Positions 24,945-33,346 of a DNA stretch of 64,000 nt are shown in pieces. Position 1 is the first letter of the stretch; each line of letters opens with the position of its first letter. Under the pieces are notes generated by a model. It was not told the origin of the DNA. It saw nothing but the letters and a program-made list of their open reading frames with translations, and ran no database searches. This DNA is from Sphingobium sp. Its GTDB lineage: Bacteria > Pseudomonadota > Alphaproteobacteria > Sphingomonadales > Sphingomonadaceae. A program made the position numbers and the translations under genes. Location: the NCBI GenBank assembly GCA_022652485.1, contig JALCRK010000008.1:1-64000 (forward strand), read 5' to 3'.

Positions 24945-26024
24945 ATGCCTGCTATCAAGGTCCTGGTTGTCGATGACTCGATCACGATGCGCGCGCTGTT
25001 TTCCAGCGCGTTGGAGCGATCGAGCGACCTTGTCGTCATCGGCGCCGCAGCGAACGCGGACGAAGCGCGCGAGATGATCGAGGACATGAAGCCCGATGTG
25101 GTGACGCTCGACATCGAAATGCCCGGCATGAACGGCATCGATTTCCTCGAGGAAATCATGACGACGAAGCCGATGCCTATCGTCATGCTGTCCACCCTGA
25201 CGCAAAAGGGCGCCGAGGTGACGCTGAAGGCGCTCGAGCTGGGCGCAGTCGATTGCTTCCCCAAGCCGACCAAGGCGACGCCGGACGAGTTCGCCAAGAT
25301 TTCAGGCAAGCTGTGCAAGCTGGTGGCGACCGCCGCCAAGAGCAAGGTGAAGAAATATGACCCGGAGGCGGCCGCCGCGGCTGCCGCGAAGGCGGCTTCC
25401 GCCCAGGACACGCTGAGCACCGTCAAGCCCTACAAATGGAACGGCTCGATCGTGGCGCTGTGCGCATCGACCGGCGGCGGCCCCGCCGTGCTCGAACTGC
25501 TCGCCAACTGGCCCGCCAACTGCCCGCCGACCATCGTGTTGCAGCAGCTGGAGGAAGGCCTGGCCGCACCGTTCGCCGCGCGCCTCGGCGAGGCAATTGC
25601 GCCGGACGTCAAGCTGGCCGAGGATGGCATGATGCTTCAGCCGGGCAATGTCTATGTTCTCTCCGCACCGGACAAGCACGGTCTCGTCGACCGCTGGCCG
25701 GGCGGCGCTATCCGCCTTGTGGCGCGCGATCCCGTCAACGGGATGCGCCCCTCGGCCGATCTGCTGCTGACCACGGTGGCGAAGGCCGCACGCGACAAGG
25801 CGGTGGGCGTTATCCTCTCGGGCGCCGGCACGGACGGCGCGGCCGGCATGGGCGCGGTGAAGCAATTGGGCGGCCTCACCCTGTGTCAGGACAAGGAAAG
25901 CGCGATGGTGTTCGAAGCGTCGGCTGCGGCCATCGCCAAGGGCGCGGTCGAAGCGCAGCTTTCTATCGCGGATCTGGCCAAGACGATACTCGCCCGGTGT
26001 GAGGAGCGGGATCTTGCTGCCTGA
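24945..26024 (+). CDS. CheB-like response regulator, predicted esterase-dead paralogue
   Basis: This 359-residue protein has the full CheB layout: receiver domain with phosphoacceptor D56 (VTLDIEMPGMNG), an Ala/Lys-rich linker (about 130-160) and a C-terminal CheB domain. The esterase site is altered. S175 is kept (ASTGG) and D297 is kept (GTDG), but the catalytic His is replaced: CheB's VQH reads LQQ here (Q201), and the oxyanion-loop Met is Ala (GAGTDG). The receiver should still be phosphorylated, so it may act as a phosphate sink, a regulator of the true CheB at 22415, or a docking protein. It follows cheW and overlaps the next small gene. Confidence 0.85.
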   Translation: MPAIKVLVVDDSITMRALFSSALERSSDLVVIGAAANADEAREMIEDMKPDVVTLDIEMPGMNGIDFLEEIMTTKPMPIVMLSTLTQKGAEVTLKALELGAVDCFPKPTKATPDEFAKISGKLCKLVATAAKSKVKKYDPEAAAAAAAKAASAQDTLSTVKPYKWNGSIVALCASTGGGPAVLELLANWPANCPPTIVLQQLEEGLAAPFAARLGEAIAPDVKLAEDGMMLQPGNVYVLSAPDKHGLVDRWPGGAIRLVARDPVNGMRPSADLLLTTVAKAARDKAVGVILSGAGTDGAAGMGAVKQLGGLTLCQDKESAMVFEASAAAIAKGAVEAQLSIADLAKTILARCEERDLAA

Positions 26025-26313
26025 GCCCTGTCCCCTTTCCAACGGCGTGACCTGCTCACCGCTTATCGCCCTCGAAGATCTGCGATCCAAGATCGCGGCG
26101 GAGCTGGATCAGCTGCGCGAGGACATGGAAGAGATCGGCGTGCAGCTCTGCCTCGATGAAGAGGTGATGCTGCGCTGCCTGTCGCATCTCCAGCGCCTCG
26201 ACGAGATGGGCCAGCGCAGCAACTGGCTCGCCGCGCTGGTGCGCGCGCCCGATCCAACCGAGGTGATCCCGGAGATCACGCTCCAGTCCCTGGCGGACCG
26301 GATGAAATCATAA
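26014..26313 (+). CDS. small chemotaxis-cluster protein, possible CheT/CheZ-like phosphatase
   Basis: This protein of about 99 residues is almost wholly helical, in two amphipathic blocks. The second holds LQRLDEMGQR, where D63 and Q67 fit the D-x-x-x-Q signature of CheZ-type CheY-P phosphatases and the LQxxDxxxQ pattern I recall from rhizobial CheT. No other CheZ, CheC or CheX is visible in the cluster. Start: TTG at 26014 has a clear GAGGAG 7 bases upstream; GTG codons at 25999 and 26047 are alternatives with poorer sites. It overlaps the cheB-like gene and ends just before a terminator. The function is inferred from motif and position. Confidence 0.6.
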   Translation: MLPEPCPLSNGVTCSPLIALEDLRSKIAAELDQLREDMEEIGVQLCLDEEVMLRCLSHLQRLDEMGQRSNWLAALVRAPDPTEVIPEITLQSLADRMKS

Positions 26314-26322
26314 TCAGGAATT

Positions 26323-26346
26323 TGGGGGCCAGACGCCCCCATTTTT
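26323..26346 (+). terminator. intrinsic terminator ending the chemotaxis cluster
   Basis: TGGGGGC (26323-26329), a 5-base loop and GCCCCCA (26335-26341) are followed by five T (26342-26346). This is a textbook Rho-independent terminator, placed 10 bases after the last chemotaxis gene and just before the end of convergent map. Confidence 0.85.
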
Positions 26347-26349
26347 CAT

Positions 26350-27177
26350 TCAGGCGTAGGGCGGGCAGTGTAGCCCCTTGGGGCTCAGTGTGAAGATCTC
26401 GCAGCCCGTCTCCGTGATGCCGATGCTGTGCTCGAACTGGGCAGAAAGCGTGCGGTCCCGCGTCACCGCCGTCCAGCCATCCTCCATCATGCGCACGCCC
26501 GGCTTGCCGATGTTGATCATCGGCTCGATCGTGAAGAACATGCCGGGCTTCAGCTCCGGCCCGGTGCCCGGTGCGCCGACATGGACGACCTCGGGCGAAT
26601 CATGGAAAACACGTCCCAGCCCGTGGCCGCAGAAATCGCGCACCACGCCATAGCGATGCTTTTCGGCATGTTTCTGAATCGCGTGGCCGATGTCGCCCAG
26701 ATGATTGCCGGGTTTCGCCTGCTCGATGCCGAGCATCAAGCACTCGTAGGTCACTTCAATCAGCCGCCGTGCCTTGATCGGCGCCTCGCCCGCAATGTAC
26801 ATGCGGCTGCTGTCGCCGTGCCAGCCATCGACCAGCGGCGTGACGTCGATATTAACGATATCGCCTTCCACCAGTCTGCGGTCGCCGGGAATGCCGTGGC
26901 AGATCACATTGTTGATCGAGGTGCAGCAGCTGTGCTGATATCCGCGATAACCCATCGTCGCGGGGACGCCGCCGCCAGCGATACTCATGCGGCGGACGAT
27001 GTCGTCCAGCTCGCCGGTGGTGACGCCGGGTACGACATAAGGCACCAACGCGTCCAGTATCTCCGCCGCCAGCCGCCCGGCCTTGCGCATTCCGGCAAAG
27101 CCGCTCTCGTCGTAAAGCTTGATCGCGGTGGAGCGGGTGGGCGGGCTTTCCGCCGTCATCGTCATATAATCGGTCAT
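26350..27177 (-). CDS. map: methionine aminopeptidase, type I
   Basis: This 275-residue enzyme removes the initiator Met from new proteins. All five metal ligands are present: D111 (NIDVTP), D122 (WHGDSS), H185 (GHGLGRVFHD), E218 (FTIEPM) and E249 (FEHSIG). Length is that of a type I enzyme. Start codons exist upstream (27207 and further), but the ATG at 27175-27177 gives a normal N-terminus. The gene is convergent with the chemotaxis cluster and divergent from the GFA-family gene. Confidence 0.95.
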   Translation of the reverse strand: MTDYMTMTAESPPTRSTAIKLYDESGFAGMRKAGRLAAEILDALVPYVVPGVTTGELDDIVRRMSIAGGGVPATMGYRGYQHSCCTSINNVICHGIPGDRRLVEGDIVNIDVTPLVDGWHGDSSRMYIAGEAPIKARRLIEVTYECLMLGIEQAKPGNHLGDIGHAIQKHAEKHRYGVVRDFCGHGLGRVFHDSPEVVHVGAPGTGPELKPGMFFTIEPMINIGKPGVRMMEDGWTAVTRDRTLSAQFEHSIGITETGCEIFTLSPKGLHCPPYA

Positions 27178-27269
27178 GAACCCGTTATAGACGCGAACTT
27201 TCCCCATGACGAGGGTTGATCGCGCTTCCGGTTCGGCGCAAGGTTCCGCCCGGCAGGAGCGACGACGGC

Positions 27270-27758
27270 ATGGACGAGACGACAAGACATGGCGGATGCA
27301 CATGCGGCGACGCGCGATACGCGGTGAAGGGCGAGCCTATCTTCGTCAACAATTGCCATTGCAGGCAATGCCAGCAGCAGACCGGCTCCACCTCGGTCGT
27401 GAACATGTTCTATGAAGCGGACCGCCTCACTCTGCTTTCCGGAGAAATCAGCCGCCATGTGGTGAAGGCGGGCAGCGGGGGGGATCATGTCATAGTGCGC
27501 TGCGCCACCTGCGGCTCGGCGCTGTGGAGCCATTATCCGCGCCTTGGCGAGCATGGCGCGGGTATCCGTGTCGGCACGCTGGACGATCCCCGCAGCATCC
27601 GCCCCGATGCGGTGATCTATGCCGCAGAGAAGATGGACTGGGTCATGCTGCCTCCGGATATTCCCGCCTTCCCGGCGCAATATAGCCCCGCCGAACTGCT
27701 CCCACCGGAGCGGTTCGCGCGGTTGAAGGCGCTCGCCGCAAAGGCGCGCCCAGCATGA
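27270..27758 (+). CDS. GFA-family (glutathione-dependent formaldehyde-activating-like) zinc protein
   Basis: This 162-residue GFA/CENP-V fold protein has the zinc cysteines in GGCTCGDARY, NCHCRQCQ and CATCGSALW, in the order typical of the family. Only a few members act with S-hydroxymethyl-glutathione; most, including this one, have unknown substrates. The ATG at 27270 is chosen, with AGGAG upstream. It overlaps the following CinA-type gene by 4 bases, so the two are probably co-translated. Confidence 0.85.
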   Translation: MDETTRHGGCTCGDARYAVKGEPIFVNNCHCRQCQQQTGSTSVVNMFYEADRLTLLSGEISRHVVKAGSGGDHVIVRCATCGSALWSHYPRLGEHGAGIRVGTLDDPRSIRPDAVIYAAEKMDWVMLPPDIPAFPAQYSPAELLPPERFARLKALAAKARPA

Positions 27759-28516
27759 CTGACCGCATCTGGACCGCCGCCGTCCTCGTCATCGGCGATG
27801 AAATCCTCTCCGGCCGGACGCAGGACAAGAATGTGAGCCAGATCGCCACCTGGCTCAACGTGCAGGGCATCCGCCTGAGGGAAGCGCGCGTCGTGGCCGA
27901 TGTGGAGGATGACATCATCGCCGCGCTGCACGCCTTGCAGGCGCGCTATGACTATGTGTTCACCACCGGCGGCATCGGCCCGACGCATGACGACATCACC
28001 GTCGATGCGATCGCGAAGGCGCAGGGCGTTGCCGTCGTGGTGCACCCGGAGGCCCGGGCGGTGCTGGAGCGCTATTACGAGACGCGCGGCGGCCTCAACG
28101 AAGGGCGGCTGCGAATGGCCCGCGTGCCGGAAGGCGCGGACCTCATCCCCAACCGCTATTCGGGCGCGCCGGGCATCCGGCTCGGCAATCTTTTCATCAT
28201 GGCGGGCGTGCCGCACATCACGGCCGGGATGCTCGATGCGCTTACCGGCACGCTGGAGGGGGGCGACCCCGTACTCTCGGCCCAGATCGGATGCTGGGTG
28301 GCGGAAAGCGAGATCGCGGCCCTGCTGCTCTCAACCGAACGGGCGCATGAGGGCAGCCAGATCGGCAGCTATCCCTTCTTTCGCGAGGGCCGGGTCGGCT
28401 GTAACTTCGTGGTCCGCGCGACCCGGCAGGATGTGCTCGATGCCTGCGCGCAGGAGCTGGCGGCAGGGCTGGATGCGGCGGGCTGGCCCGCGATCATCGG
28501 CGGGATCTCGCTGTAA
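27755..28516 (+). CDS. CinA N-terminal-type (MoaB/Mog-fold) protein
   Basis: This 253-residue protein covers only the molybdopterin-binding-like domain of CinA: AAVLVIGDEILSGRTQDKN at the start and FTTGGIGPTHDDITVDAIAKA around residue 68. The C-terminal nicotinamide-nucleotide amidase domain of full CinA (about 400 residues) is absent; this is the common short form in alphaproteobacteria. Nucleotide pyrophosphatase activity is known for the domain family, but the role here is unproven. Confidence 0.85.
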   Translation: MTDRIWTAAVLVIGDEILSGRTQDKNVSQIATWLNVQGIRLREARVVADVEDDIIAALHALQARYDYVFTTGGIGPTHDDITVDAIAKAQGVAVVVHPEARAVLERYYETRGGLNEGRLRMARVPEGADLIPNRYSGAPGIRLGNLFIMAGVPHITAGMLDALTGTLEGGDPVLSAQIGCWVAESEIAALLLSTERAHEGSQIGSYPFFREGRVGCNFVVRATRQDVLDACAQELAAGLDAAGWPAIIGGISL

Positions 28517-28636
28517 GGGGAGCGATCCTCCCGCATCTTGCGCCAGCGGGTTCGTCCCATCCCAAAATCCCCGCTTTGCGAACACGGTGCGGCTGCGGTG
28601 AATCTGAAGTTCGCTATTCCCCATCAGATCGGGTCA

Positions 28637-30883
28637 CTAGGGCGCGATCTCGATATCCGTCGGCCCCTCCCCGTTCAGGAAGCGGTCGTAGGCGGCCTCG
28701 TAACCAGCCTCGATGTGGCGGACGAAGCCTTCGGTATCGAACAGCGGCATCGTGAGCCGGTTGGCCGCGAGGCGGGTACGCAGTTCCTCAAGCCTGGCTG
28801 GGTTGGATGCCAGCTCCAGCGCCAACGCTTCATAGGCTTCGGAAGTCTCCACCGCGAGTTCCGGCAGACCGACGGCATGGAGCAGGCTGCCCGCGACGCG
28901 CGCCGCAAAGCCCTCGCCCATGCGGGTCAGGATCGGAAGTCCGCCCCATAGCGCGTCGCTGGCTGTGGTATGCGCGTTGACGTTGAACGTATCGAGAAAC
29001 AGATCGGCGAGATGCTGACGCGCCAGATGCTGTTCGACCGGGAGACCTTCGGCAAAGACGATCCGGCTGGCCTCAACGCCGCGCTTTTCCGCCTCTTTGC
29101 GCAAATTCGCTTCCGCCCAAGGGTTCGCCTTGTACAACCACAGCACACTCCCCTCGACCGCCTTCAGCAGGCGCATCCAGATGTCAAACTCCTCCGGAGT
29201 GATTTTATACGGGTTGTTGAAACAGGCGAAGACGAACGCATTTTCCGGCAGGCCCATCTGGGCGCGCGTGAATCCCGCATCGGCAATAGGGCGGCAATTG
29301 TCGTTCACCTGATAGCTGCCCGGCAGATAGATCATGCTCTCGCTATAATGCGCACGCTGCGCATCCGGCACGACGACTCTGTCAGCGATCATATAGTCAA
29401 TGAAGTCGGCCCCGGACGTACCGGGATAGCCGAGATAGCTCATCTGCACCGGCGCCGCGCCGTAGGAAAGGATCCCCAGGCGCCCATCCTTGGTGTGCCC
29501 CTTCAGATCTATCGCGATGTCCAGCCCTGCCTTGCGCGCGAGCGCCGCCACTTCTTGGTCATCCATCCGGTGCACGTCATAGAAGCGGTCAAAGAGCGAA
29601 CGATAGGCGCTGCTGTCTTCCGCACCATAGGAGTAGGCATGGACTTCGAAGCGGTCGCGATCATGCAGCGCGATCATTCGTCCGAGCAGGAACATTGTCG
29701 CATGGTGATGAATGTCGGACGTGAAATAGCCGACTTTGATCTTTTCCGGTCGAGCCGCGGGAGGCGCGATGGGCGTCCGCTCCGCCCCGCCAAAGCGCGC
29801 GGCAATGCCCAGCTCCGAGCGAATCCGATGGCGCGCAGGCGCATCCTCAAGCGCCAACATGCCCCAGGGGGAGACCGCCTGCGTGCCCGTTCCCAGCTCG
29901 GGCAAACGATCGAGATAGGGCGCCATGCCTTCCCAGTCGCAGATGTGCCCCTGCTGGTGCAGAAGCAGCGCGAGCGTCATGTCATCATGCGGATTGCCCT
30001 TAAGCCCCCGCTGGTAGGCCTCGATCGCTTCCTCGCGCAGATTCAGGCCCAGCAGGAGCGCCGCCATCTCGCGATGGGCGTCGCTATATTCCGGGGCGTG
30101 GAACATCGCCCGTTCGAAGGACATGATCGCCTCGCCCACCTTGCCCTGCATGTGGTGGATCAAGCCGAGATTGTAATGCGCGCGGGCATGGCCGGGCTGG
30201 AACGTCAGCACCTGATTATAATAAGCGATGGCGGATGTGGTGTTGCCGACATCCCGATAGGCATTGCCCAGATTGTTATAGGCATCCGCATAATCGGGCT
30301 TCAGCTTGATCGCGCTCTGAAGATGCCCAATCGCCTCACGGGGCTTCGCCATTGCGAGGTATAGCGCGCCGAGATTGTTATATGCCTCGGCATAGTCCGG
30401 CTTGTGGGCGATCGCCGCGTGATATGCGGAAGCGGCGTCCTCATTTTCCCGCAGCTCCTGCAACACGCGCGCGAGATTATACTGCACCTCCGCGCAGTCC
30501 GCCCGCACGGCTAGGGCGCGGCGGAAGCACGCCACGGCGTGCTCCGGCTCCCTGCGTGCGTAGTGGATCTGGCCCAGCACGTCATGCAACAGCACGGATC
30601 GGGGATAGTCGCGCAGCAGCATGGCACCCTTCACCTGAGCCTCGTCCAGCTTGCCAGCCCTGAAGAGCGCCAGAAAATATTCGATCTCCTGAGCGGGCGG
30701 CGCGCCATCGAGCGCGATCGATTCACCTCTGGCCTTGCGCACTGCATCCAGACCCTGCCGCGCGCGGACATTCTGGGGAAACTCCAGCAGCACGCCTTCA
30801 TAAAGCGTCCGCGCTGCCTCGTAATCTCCGCGCTTGGTGTGGCGCCTGGCATTCATGAAGATCGTTTCGAGCGGCTTGCCCAT
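28637..30883 (-). CDS. TPR-containing O-GlcNAc-transferase-like glycosyltransferase (GT41)
   Basis: This 748-residue protein has an N-terminal TPR superhelix (repeats from about residue 60 to 300, e.g. YAEAYNNLGALYLAMAKPREA) followed by a GT41 catalytic domain (about 385-735). Residues matching the eukaryotic OGT active site are kept: the TSDIHHHATMF loop, K560 in FNNPYKITPEE (human OGT K842) and the nucleotide-contact LDTFNVNAHTTASDALWGG. It probably glycosylates Ser/Thr of a protein partner chosen by the TPRs. Its nearness to the chemotaxis cluster recalls TPR-type flagellin glycosyltransferases, but no flagellin gene is in view. Confidence 0.85.
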   Translation of the reverse strand: MGKPLETIFMNARRHTKRGDYEAARTLYEGVLLEFPQNVRARQGLDAVRKARGESIALDGAPPAQEIEYFLALFRAGKLDEAQVKGAMLLRDYPRSVLLHDVLGQIHYARREPEHAVACFRRALAVRADCAEVQYNLARVLQELRENEDAASAYHAAIAHKPDYAEAYNNLGALYLAMAKPREAIGHLQSAIKLKPDYADAYNNLGNAYRDVGNTTSAIAYYNQVLTFQPGHARAHYNLGLIHHMQGKVGEAIMSFERAMFHAPEYSDAHREMAALLLGLNLREEAIEAYQRGLKGNPHDDMTLALLLHQQGHICDWEGMAPYLDRLPELGTGTQAVSPWGMLALEDAPARHRIRSELGIAARFGGAERTPIAPPAARPEKIKVGYFTSDIHHHATMFLLGRMIALHDRDRFEVHAYSYGAEDSSAYRSLFDRFYDVHRMDDQEVAALARKAGLDIAIDLKGHTKDGRLGILSYGAAPVQMSYLGYPGTSGADFIDYMIADRVVVPDAQRAHYSESMIYLPGSYQVNDNCRPIADAGFTRAQMGLPENAFVFACFNNPYKITPEEFDIWMRLLKAVEGSVLWLYKANPWAEANLRKEAEKRGVEASRIVFAEGLPVEQHLARQHLADLFLDTFNVNAHTTASDALWGGLPILTRMGEGFAARVAGSLLHAVGLPELAVETSEAYEALALELASNPARLEELRTRLAANRLTMPLFDTEGFVRHIEAGYEAAYDRFLNGEGPTDIEIAP

Positions 30884-31017
30884 CTGTCCCCCGCGTCGGC
30901 GCGCAGCGCCGCAATCTGTTGTGCACAGCGGTGGTTATTGCCGGTTTTCCCTAAAAAGCTGTTAACCATGATTGCAACCCTCCCACGGCATCTCCCAGGA
31001 TAGGGCGAAAAAAATAA

Positions 31018-31044
31018 TTGACCGTCCGGTCGGTTAATTATAAT
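31018..31044 (+). promoter_or_regulatory. promoter with TetR-like operator before the diiron oxygenase
   Basis: TTGACC (31018-31023) and a perfect TATAAT (31039-31044) are 15 bases apart. Laid across them is a 20-base imperfect palindrome (31018-31037, centre CCGG, arms TTGACCG and CGGTTAA; 16 of 20 positions symmetric). Such ACCGNCCGGNCGGT cores are typical of TetR-family operators. Bound protein would block RNA polymerase. No TetR gene lies beside it. Confidence 0.55.
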
Positions 31045-31074
31045 GGAGTCGCAGTACACACATGGGAGGACATC

Positions 31075-32097
31075 ATGCATCACGAAAAACTGGCCGACAA
31101 AATGGAGTTTCCGCCGGAAACCCCGCAGCCCAATGTCTATCCGCTGTCCTGGCATTGCCAGACGGAGAAGCTGGAGGAGGTCTGGGATGCGTCACAGCGC
31201 GAATATTGGGATCCCAAGAAGCTGCCCTGGGACACATTCGATCCCTCGTCCTACAGCTGGGAGGAACGCGAGGCGATCGCCTATTGGTGGACGCTGCTCT
31301 CCGTGTTCGATGCTTCCGCGCCGCCCGTATTTGCCGAGGCCTTCATCAAGACCTATGAAATGCACGAGGAAGACGCGGTGCGCCGCTGCTTCTTCTCGGT
31401 AACGCGCGACGAGCAGAACCATGAGCAGATGTGCGGCATGGCGATCACCCGCTTGCTGGAGCATCCCGATCCGTTGACTTACACCCCCAAGACGGAGCTG
31501 GGCCTGAGGCTTCAGAAGAACGCCAAGTGGCTGTATCACAATGGCGGGCGCTACTGGACCGGATACAAGGCGGCGGTGCCCAAATACAGCCTCGCCGTGC
31601 TGTTCAGCTCGTTCCTGATGGGCGAGATCGCGGCGGCGACCATCTTCCACCAGATGGCGGCGGGATGCACCGAGCCGGTGTTCCAGGAAGGCTTCCGCAA
31701 CATCGGGCGTGACGAGGGCCGCCACATGGCGATCTGCATGGCGCTGATGGAGCGGGATTATCCGAAGATGGACCTTTCCGAAAAGCCTATCATCACCAAG
31801 CAGGTGCGCGCGGGCTATCTGTTCCTTTCCGCCGTGCTGTTCGAGCCTCCGGCGGATTTCTGGGATTTGCCCGCAGACTTCATCGCCAACCAACGCGAAG
31901 GCGAGACGGTGGCACGGCAGGCGGGCTTCTTCATCCCCGAATATGATGGCAAGCTGGAGAACTGGAAGCAGGCAATGCTCAACCTGAAGGGCGTGCTCGA
32001 CAAATATGACATCCCGTTCCCCGCCATCCCGGAAGTGGGCATCACCGGCGAGGAAATCAACGATGTCGACATGGCGGACATCATCCCTGTCTTCTGA
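31075..32097 (+). CDS. ferritin-like diiron oxygenase (oxygenase component), substrate unknown
   Basis: This 340-residue all-helical protein has four-helix-bundle diiron ligands in the right order: E88 (FAEAF), E113-x-x-H116 (RDEQNHEQ), E184 (LMGEIAAA) and E214-x-x-H217 (RDEGRHMA). The pattern is shared by AurF-type N-oxygenases, R2-like oxidases and other O2-activating diiron enzymes; I cannot place it in a named subfamily. The ATG at 31075 has a strong GGGAGG 6 bases upstream; a longer frame would run through the promoter. The next gene encodes a matching ferredoxin reductase, so the pair should form a two-component monooxygenase. Confidence 0.75.
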   Translation: MHHEKLADKMEFPPETPQPNVYPLSWHCQTEKLEEVWDASQREYWDPKKLPWDTFDPSSYSWEEREAIAYWWTLLSVFDASAPPVFAEAFIKTYEMHEEDAVRRCFFSVTRDEQNHEQMCGMAITRLLEHPDPLTYTPKTELGLRLQKNAKWLYHNGGRYWTGYKAAVPKYSLAVLFSSFLMGEIAAATIFHQMAAGCTEPVFQEGFRNIGRDEGRHMAICMALMERDYPKMDLSEKPIITKQVRAGYLFLSAVLFEPPADFWDLPADFIANQREGETVARQAGFFIPEYDGKLENWKQAMLNLKGVLDKYDIPFPAIPEVGITGEEINDVDMADIIPVF

Positions 32098-32169
32098 GTC
32101 CGGATCGGATCGGCTCCGCGCCTTGCCCTCGCGGCAGGGCGCGGGCCTGCGCGTGTTAAGGAGATACAC

Positions 32170-33213
32170 ATGACCCGCATTACCCTTTCCCCTTCCGGCA
32201 AATCGGTCGAGGCCGAGAATGGGGAGACAGTGCTCTCCGCGCTCGAACGCGCCGGATATGCCCTGCCCAACAACTGCCGCGCGGGCGCGTGCGGCGAATG
32301 CAAGGTGAAGGTTCTTTCCGGGTCCTTCGATCAGGGGCTGGTGCTCGACATGGCGCTTTCCCCCCAGGAGCGCATCCAGGGCTTCGGCCTCATGTGCATG
32401 GCGAAGCCCACCTGTGACGACCTCACGATCGAATGGGGCACGGCCGACGCCAAACCCAAACTTTTTCCGCCCAAAAAGAGCCAGCCCTTCGTCGTTACGG
32501 ACCGCATTGCCCGAACCGACCGGGTGGCGGAGCTGCATCTGCGCCCGGTGGGGCAGCCGATGCGCTTCTGGCCCGGCCAATATGTCGTGCTGGGCGGGCA
32601 GGGTGGCCCCGCACCGCGCTGCTATTCCATCGCCAATGCGCCCCGCCCCGATGGCGAGATCATTTTGCAGATCGCCCGCATTGATGGCCTTGGCACCAGC
32701 CAGTGGGTGCACGAAACGCTGTTGCCCGGCACCGTGCTGTCGCTCGACGGCCCCTATGGCACCTTCATCGGTGATCCGGCGGTGGAGACTCCGATCCTGT
32801 GCATGGCTGCGGGAACAGGCCTCGCGCCCATCCTCGCGCTGACTGAGGCGGCATTGCGGCGCAACTACCGCAAGCCGGTGATGCTCGTCATCAGCGCGCG
32901 CACCGAGGCAGACGTGTATGGCCGGGGGCTGCTCGATTACTGGCAGCGCCGCTATCGTAACTTCAAATACCGCATCACGCTGACACGCGAGCAAAAGGAA
33001 GGCTATCTCCACGGCCGCATCGGGGAAGTGCTGCCATCCCTGTTCACCGAACTTTCCGCGCACGGAGTCTTTGTGGCGGGCAGCCCGGAATTCGTGGAGG
33101 CGGCCTGTGCGGGCGCGCAAGCCCTTGGTGCCCAGCCCGAGCATATTCATACCGAAGGCTATTTCGGCCAGGCCATGCCCGAGACCCCGCCCCAATCGCA
33201 GCTGGTCGCCTGA
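32170..33213 (+). CDS. oxygenase reductase with [2Fe-2S] ferredoxin, FAD and NAD domains
   Basis: This 347-residue electron-transfer protein has a plant-type ferredoxin domain with cluster ligands C36, C41, C44 and C76, then an FAD domain (RCYSIANAP) and an NAD(P)H domain (MAAGTGLAPILAL). The domain order matches reductases of soluble methane/toluene and benzoate oxygenases. It follows the diiron gene by 72 bases with an excellent AAGGAGA site, and presumably passes electrons from NAD(P)H to that enzyme's iron centre. Confidence 0.92.
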   Translation: MTRITLSPSGKSVEAENGETVLSALERAGYALPNNCRAGACGECKVKVLSGSFDQGLVLDMALSPQERIQGFGLMCMAKPTCDDLTIEWGTADAKPKLFPPKKSQPFVVTDRIARTDRVAELHLRPVGQPMRFWPGQYVVLGGQGGPAPRCYSIANAPRPDGEIILQIARIDGLGTSQWVHETLLPGTVLSLDGPYGTFIGDPAVETPILCMAAGTGLAPILALTEAALRRNYRKPVMLVISARTEADVYGRGLLDYWQRRYRNFKYRITLTREQKEGYLHGRIGEVLPSLFTELSAHGVFVAGSPEFVEAACAGAQALGAQPEHIHTEGYFGQAMPETPPQSQLVA

Positions 33214-33271
33214 GAGGGCCGGACCGGAGCCCACCCTGTGGGGCAAACGCCTTCGATGTCGGGAGACGGAG

Positions 33272-33346
<75 letters not shown>

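Noticed and set aside
31192..33246. A 684-codon minus-strand frame opposite the oxygenase and reductase genes
   Set aside because: It is antisense to two genes with clear motifs and strong ribosome sites; the His/Arg/Gly-rich translation has no domain.
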